Positions 15,873-23,869 of a stretch of DNA of 64,000 bases are shown here, in pieces (the stretch's first letter is position 1; each line of letters begins with the position of its first letter). A program made the position numbers and the translations under genes. Source of the stretch: Bradyrhizobium jicamae (GTDB lineage: Bacteria > Pseudomonadota > Alphaproteobacteria > Rhizobiales > Xanthobacteraceae); assembly GCF_018130695.1 (NCBI RefSeq), contig NZ_JAFCJX010000010.1, positions 186,001 through 250,000 on the forward strand, in the 5' to 3' direction. The notes beneath the pieces were generated by a model. The model was not told the DNA's origin and made no database searches. It saw nothing but the letters and a program-made list of their open reading frames with translations.

Positions 15873-17369
15873 ATGTTGAGCGTCAAACTCACACAGTTCG
15901 CAACTCCCTTCTGGGCGGCGCTCGGTCTCAACATCATTGCACGTGGCCAGGCGCTGTTTGCACCGATGTACTCCATTGACAGCTATGACGTCGCCCGAAA
16001 ATCGTTCAGCGGGGAAATCGCCTATTCCCTCAGCGACGGGCGTTTCGTTCGCGCGGCGCTGTGGTGGCTGCAAGGCCAGATTGGACTCTCGCCGATCGAG
16101 TCGGTATCGGCATCGATGTGCCTGTCGATTCCGTTATTCATTATCTCTGGGTTCATCTTCGCCGCGGCGATCGTCGACGACATCGAGCAGAAAGAGGCAT
16201 TCGCATTTGCGGCCCTGTTCACGCTGCATCCGTTTGCCACCGAGTATTTCTTCTACGGCGAGGTCACCTTCGCGACGGTCCTAGCGGTCTTCTTCGCGGC
16301 ATTGGCGGTATGGAGTGCCTACCGCGCGCCGCCACTATGGACCTGGCGTTGCGCAACGATCGCAGCCGTCGTCCTTGCGCTGGGAAATTATCAGGTCGTG
16401 ATCGGTCACATCGCCGCCGGCGGCCTGCTCGTCCTCGTGGCTTGCCTTTGCATTGGCGACACTGTTTCGAAGTCAGATCTTTCCGACGTACTCGCCGACT
16501 TCCTGCGCCGCACGTCCGTCCTGGTGGCCGGATTTGCCGCCTACGCGCTGTGTCTGATTTTGACCAAGCTTCTGCTTCCCGCGGCCGCGTCGGGCAGAGC
16601 GTTCCGTTCAATCTCGCCGGATTTTTCCCAAAAGCTTCACACCTTTGGTGATGCAATAGCATTTTGCTTTCTCCCACCGCACGGCATCACTTCGACGACG
16701 TCGTCGATCGTGACAATTCTTGCGCTCGCACTGAGCATCGTCCTGCTGCTGCGAACGCCGCTGCAACAGCGGAAAAGGACCGCAGCGCTGATGGTCGGGC
16801 TGGCCGTCACGGCTGCGATCGCCAGCGCCGCAATTGCTCCGCTCATCGGCGATACCGCGTGGTTGGCCCCTCGGCTGCTGTCGCCCATGGCGCTGTGCGT
16901 CGCAGCACTCGGCGTGATCGGCTTTCGATCTGCAGTCGCCAACTCAAGACTTTGTCTGGTCGCAGCGTTCGCCATCGTCGTTGCGGGCTATGTGGGTGCC
17001 GATGCTTCGATCCTGTTCGATCAGCGGCGCATGAATTTGTGGGATCATCGGGAAGCCAACCGCATCATGGCGCGGCTGGAGGCCGATCCCGCCTTTGGCA
17101 AGGCGACATCGCTCGCTGTCGTCGGCCGCCGCAAGATGCATCCCCTCGCGCTCGGGACGTCATCCCTCGACATGAACACATCCGCCCTCGGCTCGCCCTG
17201 GTCCAAGCTTGGGCTGTTCGAGCAAGCGACGGGCTACAGCTTCGCCTCACCGTCAGACCTGCAATGGCAAACCGCGATCGATTATTGTGCGCACGGGACG
17301 GTCTGGCCGCAGCCCGGTTCGGTCGGCCTGATCAATGAGCTTGCCATTGTCTGCCTGCCGCAGCGCTGA
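15873..17369 (+). CDS. GtrII-like polytopic membrane glucosyltransferase
   Basis: About 498 residues with roughly ten hydrophobic segments. The early loop SIDSYDVARKSFSGEIAYSLSDGRF resembles the Asp-Asp and Gly-Arg motif of GtrII-type glucosyltransferases, which modify O-antigen or lipids from a lipid-linked sugar. The long polar C-terminal part is probably periplasmic. The start is uncertain: the ATG at 15873 gives MLSVKLTQF, but the frame stays open to about 15585. By eye, base use is less GC-biased than in recJ, which hints at transfer. No flippase (GtrA) or GtrB lies next to it. Confidence 0.6.
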   Translation: MLSVKLTQFATPFWAALGLNIIARGQALFAPMYSIDSYDVARKSFSGEIAYSLSDGRFVRAALWWLQGQIGLSPIESVSASMCLSIPLFIISGFIFAAAIVDDIEQKEAFAFAALFTLHPFATEYFFYGEVTFATVLAVFFAALAVWSAYRAPPLWTWRCATIAAVVLALGNYQVVIGHIAAGGLLVLVACLCIGDTVSKSDLSDVLADFLRRTSVLVAGFAAYALCLILTKLLLPAAASGRAFRSISPDFSQKLHTFGDAIAFCFLPPHGITSTTSSIVTILALALSIVLLLRTPLQQRKRTAALMVGLAVTAAIASAAIAPLIGDTAWLAPRLLSPMALCVAALGVIGFRSAVANSRLCLVAAFAIVVAGYVGADASILFDQRRMNLWDHREANRIMARLEADPAFGKATSLAVVGRRKMHPLALGTSSLDMNTSALGSPWSKLGLFEQATGYSFASPSDLQWQTAIDYCAHGTVWPQPGSVGLINELAIVCLPQR

Positions 17370-17546
17370 TCTGCGGCACTGCTGAAAAATGCGGCTGCCT
17401 GCAAAAACAAGATGCAACCACAAGTCAGTAGTACTACGCGCGCTACCGCGGAACCCTAAACGAGTCGTTAGCCATATTCCCCGACGCTCCCGCGCATACC
17501 ACAAGCGCCCGCTTGATTCTACCGGCAAGCCAGAGGAATTCGGACA

Positions 17547-18644
17547 ATGTCGCTCGCGCTCCCTCGGACGAGATCGCTCGCCAATGAGCCATCCCATTCG
17601 GCCGGTCCGGAGGACGAGTCCGATATCTCCGCCCTGCTCGCGCGGCTGACCTCCGAGGTCAACCAGATCGCCTGCGAGAAGACCAAGTCGATCCAGCAGA
17701 TCACCAACCAGATGAAGATGCTGGCGCTGAACGCGCTGATCGAGGCCTCGCGCGCCGGCGCGCAAGGCGCAGGTTTCGCCGTCGTGGCGCAGGAGGTGCG
17801 CGGCGTCGGCCAGCAGGTCGAGACCATCGCGCGCGAGTTGGAGACCCAACTCACAAAACGCACCGGCGACCTCATGAGCTCGATTTCGCGGATGACCGAC
17901 CGCTCGCGCGGCGAGCGCATGGTCGACCTGTCGCTGAATGCGATCGAGCTGATCGACCGCAACCTCTATGAGCGGACCTGCGACGTGCGCTGGTGGGCGA
18001 CCGATTCCGCCGTCGTCGACTGCGCGGCGGCGGCCAATGCCGCGGCGGTCGCGCATGTCTCGGACCGTCTGGCGGTAATCCTCGGAGCCTACACCGTCTA
18101 TCTCGATCTCTGGCTGTGCGATCTCGACGGCAACATCCTCGCCAACGGCCGCGCCGACCGCTTCAACGTGGTCGGCCAGAACGTCGCGCACACCAGATGG
18201 TTTCGCGAGGCGCGCGGCTTGCGCTCGGGTGACGATTACGTCGCGGGTGACGTCGAGTGCCAGCCCCTGCTCGGCCAGGCCCAGGTCGCGACCTATTGCG
18301 CCAGCGTCCGCGACGGCGGCAAGGCGCATGGCCGGCCGACCGGCGTGCTCGCAATCCATTTCGACTGGGAGCCGCAGGCCCGCGCCATCGTGCAGGGCGT
18401 GCGCGTCGGCGCCGCCGACAAAGCCCGCGTGCTGCTGGTCGATTCCAATTTCCGGGTGATCGCCGCCTCCGACGGTCAAGGCCTGCTCGGCGAGCGCGTC
18501 TCGCTGCAGCTCAACGGCCAGCGCAGCGGCTGCTACCAGGACCGCTCGGGATCACTCGTCGCCTTCCACGCGACGCCGGGCTACGAGACCTATCGTGGGC
18601 TGGGCTGGTACGGCGTGATCGTCAGCAACGCCCAGAAGGACTAG
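17547..18644 (+). CDS. Soluble chemoreceptor-like protein: MCP signalling tip followed by Cache-like sensor
   Basis: 365 residues with no transmembrane helix. Residues 52-90 match the chemoreceptor hairpin tip (LALNALIEASRAG, then GFAVVAQEVR) that contacts CheA and CheW. The remaining 250 residues resemble a Cache-like sensor: YLDLWLCDLDGNILANGRADR, GDDYVAGDVECQPLLGQAQVATYCASVRD, GVLAIHFDWEP and VLLVDSNFRVIAASD. In standard receptors the sensor is periplasmic and N-terminal. Here it is C-terminal and apparently cytoplasmic. The hairpin is also short, with few adaptation-site helices. The stop overlaps that of the convergent HAD gene by four bases. Confidence 0.75.
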   Translation: MSLALPRTRSLANEPSHSAGPEDESDISALLARLTSEVNQIACEKTKSIQQITNQMKMLALNALIEASRAGAQGAGFAVVAQEVRGVGQQVETIARELETQLTKRTGDLMSSISRMTDRSRGERMVDLSLNAIELIDRNLYERTCDVRWWATDSAVVDCAAAANAAAVAHVSDRLAVILGAYTVYLDLWLCDLDGNILANGRADRFNVVGQNVAHTRWFREARGLRSGDDYVAGDVECQPLLGQAQVATYCASVRDGGKAHGRPTGVLAIHFDWEPQARAIVQGVRVGAADKARVLLVDSNFRVIAASDGQGLLGERVSLQLNGQRSGCYQDRSGSLVAFHATPGYETYRGLGWYGVIVSNAQKD

Positions 18645-19360
18645 CAGCCAAGCTTGTCGGCGACCGCGCCAAAATCCATGGCGACGATGTCCCAATTGCC
18701 GGTGGCATCGAAATCATACTTCTGCAGCGGACCGTATTCGGTCGGACGCGCCACGAACGCGGTCTTGAGGCCAAGTTTCTGCGCGGCCTTCAGATCGTGG
18801 TTATGCGCGGCGACCATCATCACCTGCTCCGGCGGCAGGCAAAGCAGCTTTGCCGCGCCGAGATAGGTTTCCGGATCGGGCTTGTAATGCTCGAACAGCT
18901 CGGCCGACATCACGAGGTCCCAGGGCAGGCCGGCGAACTTCGCCATGTTGGTGAGCAGCGCGACGTTGCCGTTCGACAGCGGCGAGATAATGTACTTCGT
19001 CTTCAGCCGCGTCAGGCCGGCAACGCTGTCAGCCCATGGATGCAGGCGATGCCAGCCCATCGTGAGATGATGCAGGTCGGCCTCGCTGAGGCCCTTGATG
19101 TCGAACTGCGCGACCAGCTTCTCGAGCGAGCGCCGGTGCAGCACGTCGAGCATGACGTAGCCGTTCTGCGGATTCCTGCGCACCTCGTCCATCGAGGCCG
19201 CATAGACCGCGCGCCAGCCGTCGACCAGCGCGGTCCAGTCCGCCTTGATGCCCGAGGTCTCCGACCACTTCGTGAAGTCGTTGATCAGGCTGGTGCGCCA
19301 ATCGACGACGGTGCCGAACACGTCGAACACCAGCGCTTTGACAGCTGAAAGATCCGACAT
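18641..19360 (-). CDS. HAD-superfamily hydrolase, haloacid dehalogenase type II
   Basis: 239 residues with motif I as D13-VFGTVVDW, motif II as SPLSNGN and the C-terminal AAHNHDLKAAQKLGLKTAFV, all matching the (S)-2-haloacid dehalogenase subfamily. These enzymes remove halide from short 2-haloacids via an aspartyl ester, though many genome members are probably promiscuous phosphatases or dehalogenases. It lies 63 bases downstream of glpX on the same strand and may be co-transcribed. Confidence 0.9.
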   Translation of the reverse strand: MSDLSAVKALVFDVFGTVVDWRTSLINDFTKWSETSGIKADWTALVDGWRAVYAASMDEVRRNPQNGYVMLDVLHRRSLEKLVAQFDIKGLSEADLHHLTMGWHRLHPWADSVAGLTRLKTKYIISPLSNGNVALLTNMAKFAGLPWDLVMSAELFEHYKPDPETYLGAAKLLCLPPEQVMMVAAHNHDLKAAQKLGLKTAFVARPTEYGPLQKYDFDATGNWDIVAMDFGAVADKLGC

Positions 19361-19394
19361 GTTCGTCTCCCGTTTTGTTGTCGTTGTTGTCGCG

Positions 19395-19412
19395 GCAGGC
19401 TCTTTGGCCTGC
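19395..19412 (-). terminator. Weak stem-loop after glpX
   Basis: GCAGGC and GCCTGC separated by six bases form a small hairpin between glpX and the HAD gene. There is no clear T run directly after it on the minus strand, so it may only attenuate read-through or stabilise the mRNA end. Confidence 0.3.
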
Positions 19413-19423
19413 TCGGTAGCGCT

Positions 19424-20425
19424 TTAGTCGAGGTGGAACTTCTCGAGCTCGCGGTGCTCGGCCTTGATGTAGCGCACGGTGCCGGTGACCGAGCGCATCA
19501 CGACCGTCTCGGTCTCGATCACGCCGTCCTTGCGGAACTTGACGCCCGACAGCAGCGAGCCCGTGGTGACGCCGGTGGCCGCGAACAGGCAGTCGCCGCG
19601 GGCCATGTCCTCGATGCCGTAGATCATCTTGGGATCGGTCACGCCCATCTTGTGGGCGCGCTCGCGCTTCTCCTCGCTGTCAAGGATCAGGCGGCACTGC
19701 ATCTGGCCACCGATGCAGCGCAGCGCCACGGCGGCCAGCACGCCCTCGGGCGCGCCGCCGGTGCCGATATACATGTCGACGCCGGTCTCATCGGGGGTCG
19801 CGCAATGGATCACGCCGGCGACGTCGCCGTCGGTGATCAGGCGCACCGCGGCACCGGTCGAGCGCACGCCGTTGATGATGTCGGCATGGCGTGGGCGATC
19901 CAGCACCAGCACGGTGATCGCGGAGGGATCGACGCCCTTGGCCTTGGCGAGGCGGCGGACGTTGTCGGCGGGCGAGGCGTCGAGCTCGACGACACCCTTG
20001 GCATAGCCCGGACCGACCGCAAGCTTCTGCATGTAGACGTCGGGCGCGTGCAGCAGCGTGCCGCCATCGGCCATCGCCATGGTGGCGATCGAGCCCGGCA
20101 TGTTCTTGGCGCACAGCGTGGTGCCTTCGAGCGGGTCGACGGCGATGTCGACCCTGGGACCTGCGTTGAGGCCGACCTTCTCGCCGATGAACAGCATCGG
20201 CGCCTCGTCGCGCTCGCCCTCGCCGATCACGATGGTCCCTTCGATCGGCAGCTTGTTGAGCTCGCGGCGCATCGCGTCCACCGCCGCCTTGTCGGCCGCC
20301 TTCTCCTGGCCGTGGCCGCGCAGCCGTGCGGCCGACACCGCCGCCCGCTCCGTCACCCGCACGATTTCGAGCGTCAGGATGCGCTCGAGCAACATCTGCG
20401 GCGGAACGGAAATATGGGTCGACAT
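19424..20425 (-). CDS. glpX: Class II fructose-1,6-bisphosphatase
   Basis: 333 residues with the GlpX signatures IGEGERDEAPMLFIGEKVG, DIAVDPLEGTT and GTGGAPEGVLAAVALRCIGGQMQCRL. It hydrolyses fructose 1,6-bisphosphate in gluconeogenesis and, in autotrophs, the Calvin cycle. It is downstream of hom (gap about 83 bases), an arrangement conserved in alphaproteobacteria. The start ATG at 20425 gives MSTHISVPPQMLLER. Confidence 0.96.
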   Translation of the reverse strand: MSTHISVPPQMLLERILTLEIVRVTERAAVSAARLRGHGQEKAADKAAVDAMRRELNKLPIEGTIVIGEGERDEAPMLFIGEKVGLNAGPRVDIAVDPLEGTTLCAKNMPGSIATMAMADGGTLLHAPDVYMQKLAVGPGYAKGVVELDASPADNVRRLAKAKGVDPSAITVLVLDRPRHADIINGVRSTGAAVRLITDGDVAGVIHCATPDETGVDMYIGTGGAPEGVLAAVALRCIGGQMQCRLILDSEEKRERAHKMGVTDPKMIYGIEDMARGDCLFAATGVTTGSLLSGVKFRKDGVIETETVVMRSVTGTVRYIKAEHRELEKFHLD

Positions 20426-20508
20426 CGGCTTACTCCTTGAGGCCTTTTACCTGCGGGCCACCCTGCCCGCATCCATCAACGCGCGAGCGACCCTTTCGGG
20501 TCACACGT

Positions 20509-21828
20509 TCAGTTCTTTTCGATCCGGATCACCTGCGGCCTGCCGCTGATGACCTTGTCGCGCTGCACCTTCTCCAGCGCACGATAGACCGCATCTTCGC
20601 TCGTGGCATAGGTAATCAGAATGACCGGAACCGGTGAAGGTTTTTTGGCCGTACCGTTAATGTCCACGCCGTCAGGATGGCGCTGCACGATCGATTCCAA
20701 CGATATCTTCTGCTCGGCAAGCCGCTTGGCGATTGTTGCGGCAGTTCCTGCCAGATCGCGCGCCATCAGGCGAATATAATAGCCGCCCTCGTGGCGCTCC
20801 ATCGGCGCCTTACTGGTGGCGCGGAGCTTGTCGACCGGACGCCCGAACGGCTTTGCGCGGATACCACGCGCGACGTCGGCGATGTCGGCGAGCACGGCGG
20901 AGGCTGTGGCCGCGCCGCCGGCGCCGGGACCGACCAGCGTGATCGGCGGAATGCCCTCGCCGTCAACAGTCACCGCATTGGTGACGCCCATCACCTGTGC
21001 GATCGAGGATGATTTCGGTACCATGGTCGGATGCACGCGCTGCTCAATGCCCTTGGCGGTGCGCACGGCAACGCCGAGCAGCTTGACGCGGTAGCCGAGT
21101 TCTTCGGCGGCGCGCAGATCCTCCGGCTTGATCGAGGAGATGCCCTCGACATAGACCGCGCTCTGCGCAACCTTGGTTCCGAACGCAAGGCTGGCGAGGA
21201 TCGCAAGCTTCTGCGCGGTGTCATGGCCATCGACGTCGAACGACGGATTGGCCTCGGCATAGCCGAGCCGCTGTGCGTCCGTCAGGCATTCGGCGAACGG
21301 CAGGCCCTCCTGCTCCATCCGCGTCAGGATGTAATTGCAGGTGCCGTTGAGGATGCCATAGACGCGGTTGATGCTGGTGCCGGCGAGCCCTTCGCGCAGC
21401 GTCTTGATCACCGGGATCGCAGCGCCGACGGCAGCTTCGAAATTCAGCGCGCCGCCGTGCTTCTCCGCGGCGGTCGCAAGCCGCAGGCCGTGCTTGGCGA
21501 TCAGCGCCTTGTTGGCGGTCACCACGGACTTGCCGGCCTTCAGCGCGGTCTCGATTGCGGAGAATGCGGGATCGCCGGCACCGCCCATCAGCTCGACGAA
21601 GCAATCGATATTGGGATCTTCGGCCAGCGCCTGCGGGCTGTTCGCCCAGTCAATGCCGCGCAGATCGACGCCGCGCTTCTTGGCTTTGGAACGCGCGGTG
21701 ACGGCGACGACCTTGATGCCGCGGCCACTGCGCGCGGTGAGCGTCGAGCCCTGCGCCTCGATCAGACGAACGACTTCGGCGCCGACGGTGCCGAGCCCCG
21801 CGATGCCCACTTTCAGCGGTGCGACCAT
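20509..21828 (-). CDS. hom: Homoserine dehydrogenase
   Basis: 439 residues: N-terminal Rossmann fold (VGIAGLGTVGAEVVRLI), the catalytic block GILNGTCNYILTRMEQEGLPF and YAEANPSFDVDGHDTAQKLAIL, and a C-terminal ACT domain (YYIRLMARDLAGTAATIAKRLAEQKISLESI) that usually mediates threonine inhibition. It reduces aspartate semialdehyde to homoserine, on the route to threonine and methionine. It follows the aminotransferase gene by 21 bases. Confidence 0.97.
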   Translation of the reverse strand: MVAPLKVGIAGLGTVGAEVVRLIEAQGSTLTARSGRGIKVVAVTARSKAKKRGVDLRGIDWANSPQALAEDPNIDCFVELMGGAGDPAFSAIETALKAGKSVVTANKALIAKHGLRLATAAEKHGGALNFEAAVGAAIPVIKTLREGLAGTSINRVYGILNGTCNYILTRMEQEGLPFAECLTDAQRLGYAEANPSFDVDGHDTAQKLAILASLAFGTKVAQSAVYVEGISSIKPEDLRAAEELGYRVKLLGVAVRTAKGIEQRVHPTMVPKSSSIAQVMGVTNAVTVDGEGIPPITLVGPGAGGAATASAVLADIADVARGIRAKPFGRPVDKLRATSKAPMERHEGGYYIRLMARDLAGTAATIAKRLAEQKISLESIVQRHPDGVDINGTAKKPSPVPVILITYATSEDAVYRALEKVQRDKVISGRPQVIRIEKN

Positions 21829-21849
21829 GACAAAACGAACCTGGAGGAA

Positions 21850-23070
21850 TTAGCGTCGATTGGCGAGAGGAACCACGTTGTGCAACGTTTCAAGGCCGCT
21901 TTCAAGGAAGCGGCGCACGCCGCGCGCGGCCTGCCGGATACGCTGCTCGTTTTCCACCATCGCGATGCGCACATAGCCTTCGCCGTGCTCGCCGAAGGCG
22001 ACGCCGGGCGAGACCACGACGCCGGATTTCTCCACCATCAAGGTCGCGAACTGCATGCTGCCGACTTCCTGGAACGCCTTCGGCAGCGGCGCCCAGGCGA
22101 ACATCGACGCTTGCGGCGGCGGAATGTCCCAGCCCGCGCGACCAAACGACTCCACCAGCGCATCGCGGCGCTTGCGGTAGGTGTCGCGCATCTCGCGGAT
22201 GCAGTCGTCGGGCCCGTTCAGCGCCGCGGTCGCGGCGACCTGGATCGGCGTGAACGCGCCGTAGTCGAGATAGGATTTCACGCGCGCCAGCGCTGCGATG
22301 ATGCGCTCGTTGCCGACCGCAAAGCCCATGCGCCAGCCGGCCATCGAGAACGTCTTCGACATCGAGGTGAACTCGACGGTGACGTCGATCGCGCCGGGCA
22401 CCTGCAACACCGAGGGTGGCGGATTGTTCTCGTCGAAATAGACCTCGGCATAAGCGAGATCCGACAGGATGAAGATGTCGTGCTTCTTCGCGAACGCGAC
22501 GAGATCCTTGTAGAAGTCGAGATCGGCGACATAGGCCGTCGGGTTCGACGGATAGCAGACGATCAGCGCGATCGGCTTCGGGATCGAATGGACTATGGCG
22601 CGCTCGACCGCCTCGAAGAATTGCGGCGTCGGCTCCGACGGCACCGAGCGGATCACGCCGCCCGCCATCAGGAAGCCGAAGGCGTGGATCGGGTAGCTCG
22701 GATTGGGACACAGCACGACATCGCCCGGCGCGGTGATCGCCTGTGCGACGTTGGCAAAGCCCTCCTTGGAGCCCAGGGTCGCGACCACCTGGGTGTCGGG
22801 ATTGAGCTTCACCCCGAAACGGCGCGCGTAATAGGCCGCCTGGGCCTTGCGCAGGCCGTTGATGCCGCGCGAGGCCGAGTAGCGGTCGGTGCGCGGCTTG
22901 CCCAGCGTCTCCTTCAGCTTCTCCAGCACATGGGGCGGCGTCGCGAGGTCCGGGTTCCCCATGCCCATGTCGATGATGTCGGCCCCGGCATTGCGCGCGG
23001 CTGCCTTGGCCTGATTGACCTTCTCGAACACGTAAGGCGGCAGACGGCGGATGCGGTAGAAATCTTCCAT
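21850..23070 (-). CDS. PLP-dependent class I aminotransferase (AlaC / LL-diaminopimelate aminotransferase-like)
   Basis: About 406 residues from the ATG at 23070 (MEDFYRIRRLPPYVFEKVNQ), with the fold-type I features GNPDLATPP, YPSNPTAYVADLDFYKDLVAFAKK and the PLP Lys in SMSKTFSMAGWRMGF. Close relatives are annotated as LL-diaminopimelate, glutamate-pyruvate (AlaC) or aspartate aminotransferases, and sequence alone does not separate these. The position directly upstream of hom suits an aspartate-family or alanine role. A longer frame upstream of 23070 lacks family character. Confidence 0.88.
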   Translation of the reverse strand: MEDFYRIRRLPPYVFEKVNQAKAAARNAGADIIDMGMGNPDLATPPHVLEKLKETLGKPRTDRYSASRGINGLRKAQAAYYARRFGVKLNPDTQVVATLGSKEGFANVAQAITAPGDVVLCPNPSYPIHAFGFLMAGGVIRSVPSEPTPQFFEAVERAIVHSIPKPIALIVCYPSNPTAYVADLDFYKDLVAFAKKHDIFILSDLAYAEVYFDENNPPPSVLQVPGAIDVTVEFTSMSKTFSMAGWRMGFAVGNERIIAALARVKSYLDYGAFTPIQVAATAALNGPDDCIREMRDTYRKRRDALVESFGRAGWDIPPPQASMFAWAPLPKAFQEVGSMQFATLMVEKSGVVVSPGVAFGEHGEGYVRIAMVENEQRIRQAARGVRRFLESGLETLHNVVPLANRR

Positions 23071-23285
23071 GGGACCTGGCTCCGACAACCGGATGGGCAG
23101 AATCGACAAGATCTGGGCTACTTGGTTGAAACCGGATTCGGTTTCGTCCAGAAATCGCACTGAATCAACGACTTAGAGCGAATTCAGGCGCACAAATCTG
23201 ACGTCAGCGACCGGATATGCGGTTGAATTGAGGTTCTTTTAGCACGGACATCAGGTGGCGCCAGCAATCATGCGCGTCAAAACCG

Positions 23286-23579
23286 TCACTTTCCGGCGCC
23301 GTTCTGGGCGGCCGAGGCGGCTGCCTGGCGATCCCGCGCGGCCTTCAGCTCGGCCTCGATCTTGGCCTGGTCGGCCGGGGTGATCGCGGCCTCGTTGCGG
23401 TCCGGCGGAAGGTCATGCACGGGCAAATAGCCGCCTGCTTCCTTCGGTCGCGCAGGCGCATCCGCCGGCAGTCCGCCGGTCGGCAGGTCAGCGATGGTGC
23501 TCGAGCAGCCCCCCAGCGCCGTGACCGACGCGAGCAGCAAAGCGGCCGCAAGCCCCCTTATCATCCTATCGATCGGCAT
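23286..23579 (-). CDS. Small lipoprotein (97 aa)
   Basis: A 97-residue protein with a signal peptide and lipobox (SVTALGGC-S), so the mature N-terminus is probably lipidated Cys24 or nearby. The mature part is Pro/Ala-rich and ends in an Ala/Gln helix (DQAKIEAELKAARDRQAAASAAQ). Such short lipoproteins are common upstream or downstream of core genes in Bradyrhizobium. The specific function is unknown. Confidence 0.75.
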   Translation of the reverse strand: MPIDRMIRGLAAALLLASVTALGGCSSTIADLPTGGLPADAPARPKEAGGYLPVHDLPPDRNEAAITPADQAKIEAELKAARDRQAAASAAQNGAGK

Positions 23580-23772
23580 CCGCCGAAAGTCCCCAACAAG
23601 CTAGCGCGCACGTGGCACGTCGCCGACACGGGTCGCACTGGTACAGCCTTTGCAACGTCCCCGCTGCATTTATTCTCGGTTCAACCGTTCAAACCATTGT
23701 CGCCCGAAACGATTAAGCCGTGAACAACAAAAGCGAGTGGTGAGGCCTCAATATGTCGGAACCAAGATTTTT

Positions 23773-23787
23773 TGTCGCAGTGCAACA
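23773..23787. promoter_or_regulatory. Dyad TGTCGC-AGT-GCAACA upstream of phaC (possible PhaR-type site)
   Basis: TGTxGC and GCxACA half-sites flank three bases, about 85 bases before the phaC start. PhaR-type repressors of PHA genes in alphaproteobacteria bind TGC-rich dyads of similar style. The match is weak and no PhaR gene is in the window. Confidence 0.3.
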
Positions 23788-23869
23788 GGGCGAAACATCG
23801 GATTTATCCTGATTTGCGCTACCGCACCGCGCGATGACGCCGACGAAACGAAACGATAGTGTCCTTGAA

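Noticed and set aside
17449..17471. CTAA-N8-TTAG pattern before the chemoreceptor-like gene, possibly CtrA-like
   Set aside because: Neither half-site nor spacing matches the CtrA consensus well enough to call.
21031..23163. Long plus-strand open frame opposite hom and the aminotransferase
   Set aside because: Same antisense-shadow composition, and both minus-strand genes are unmistakable.
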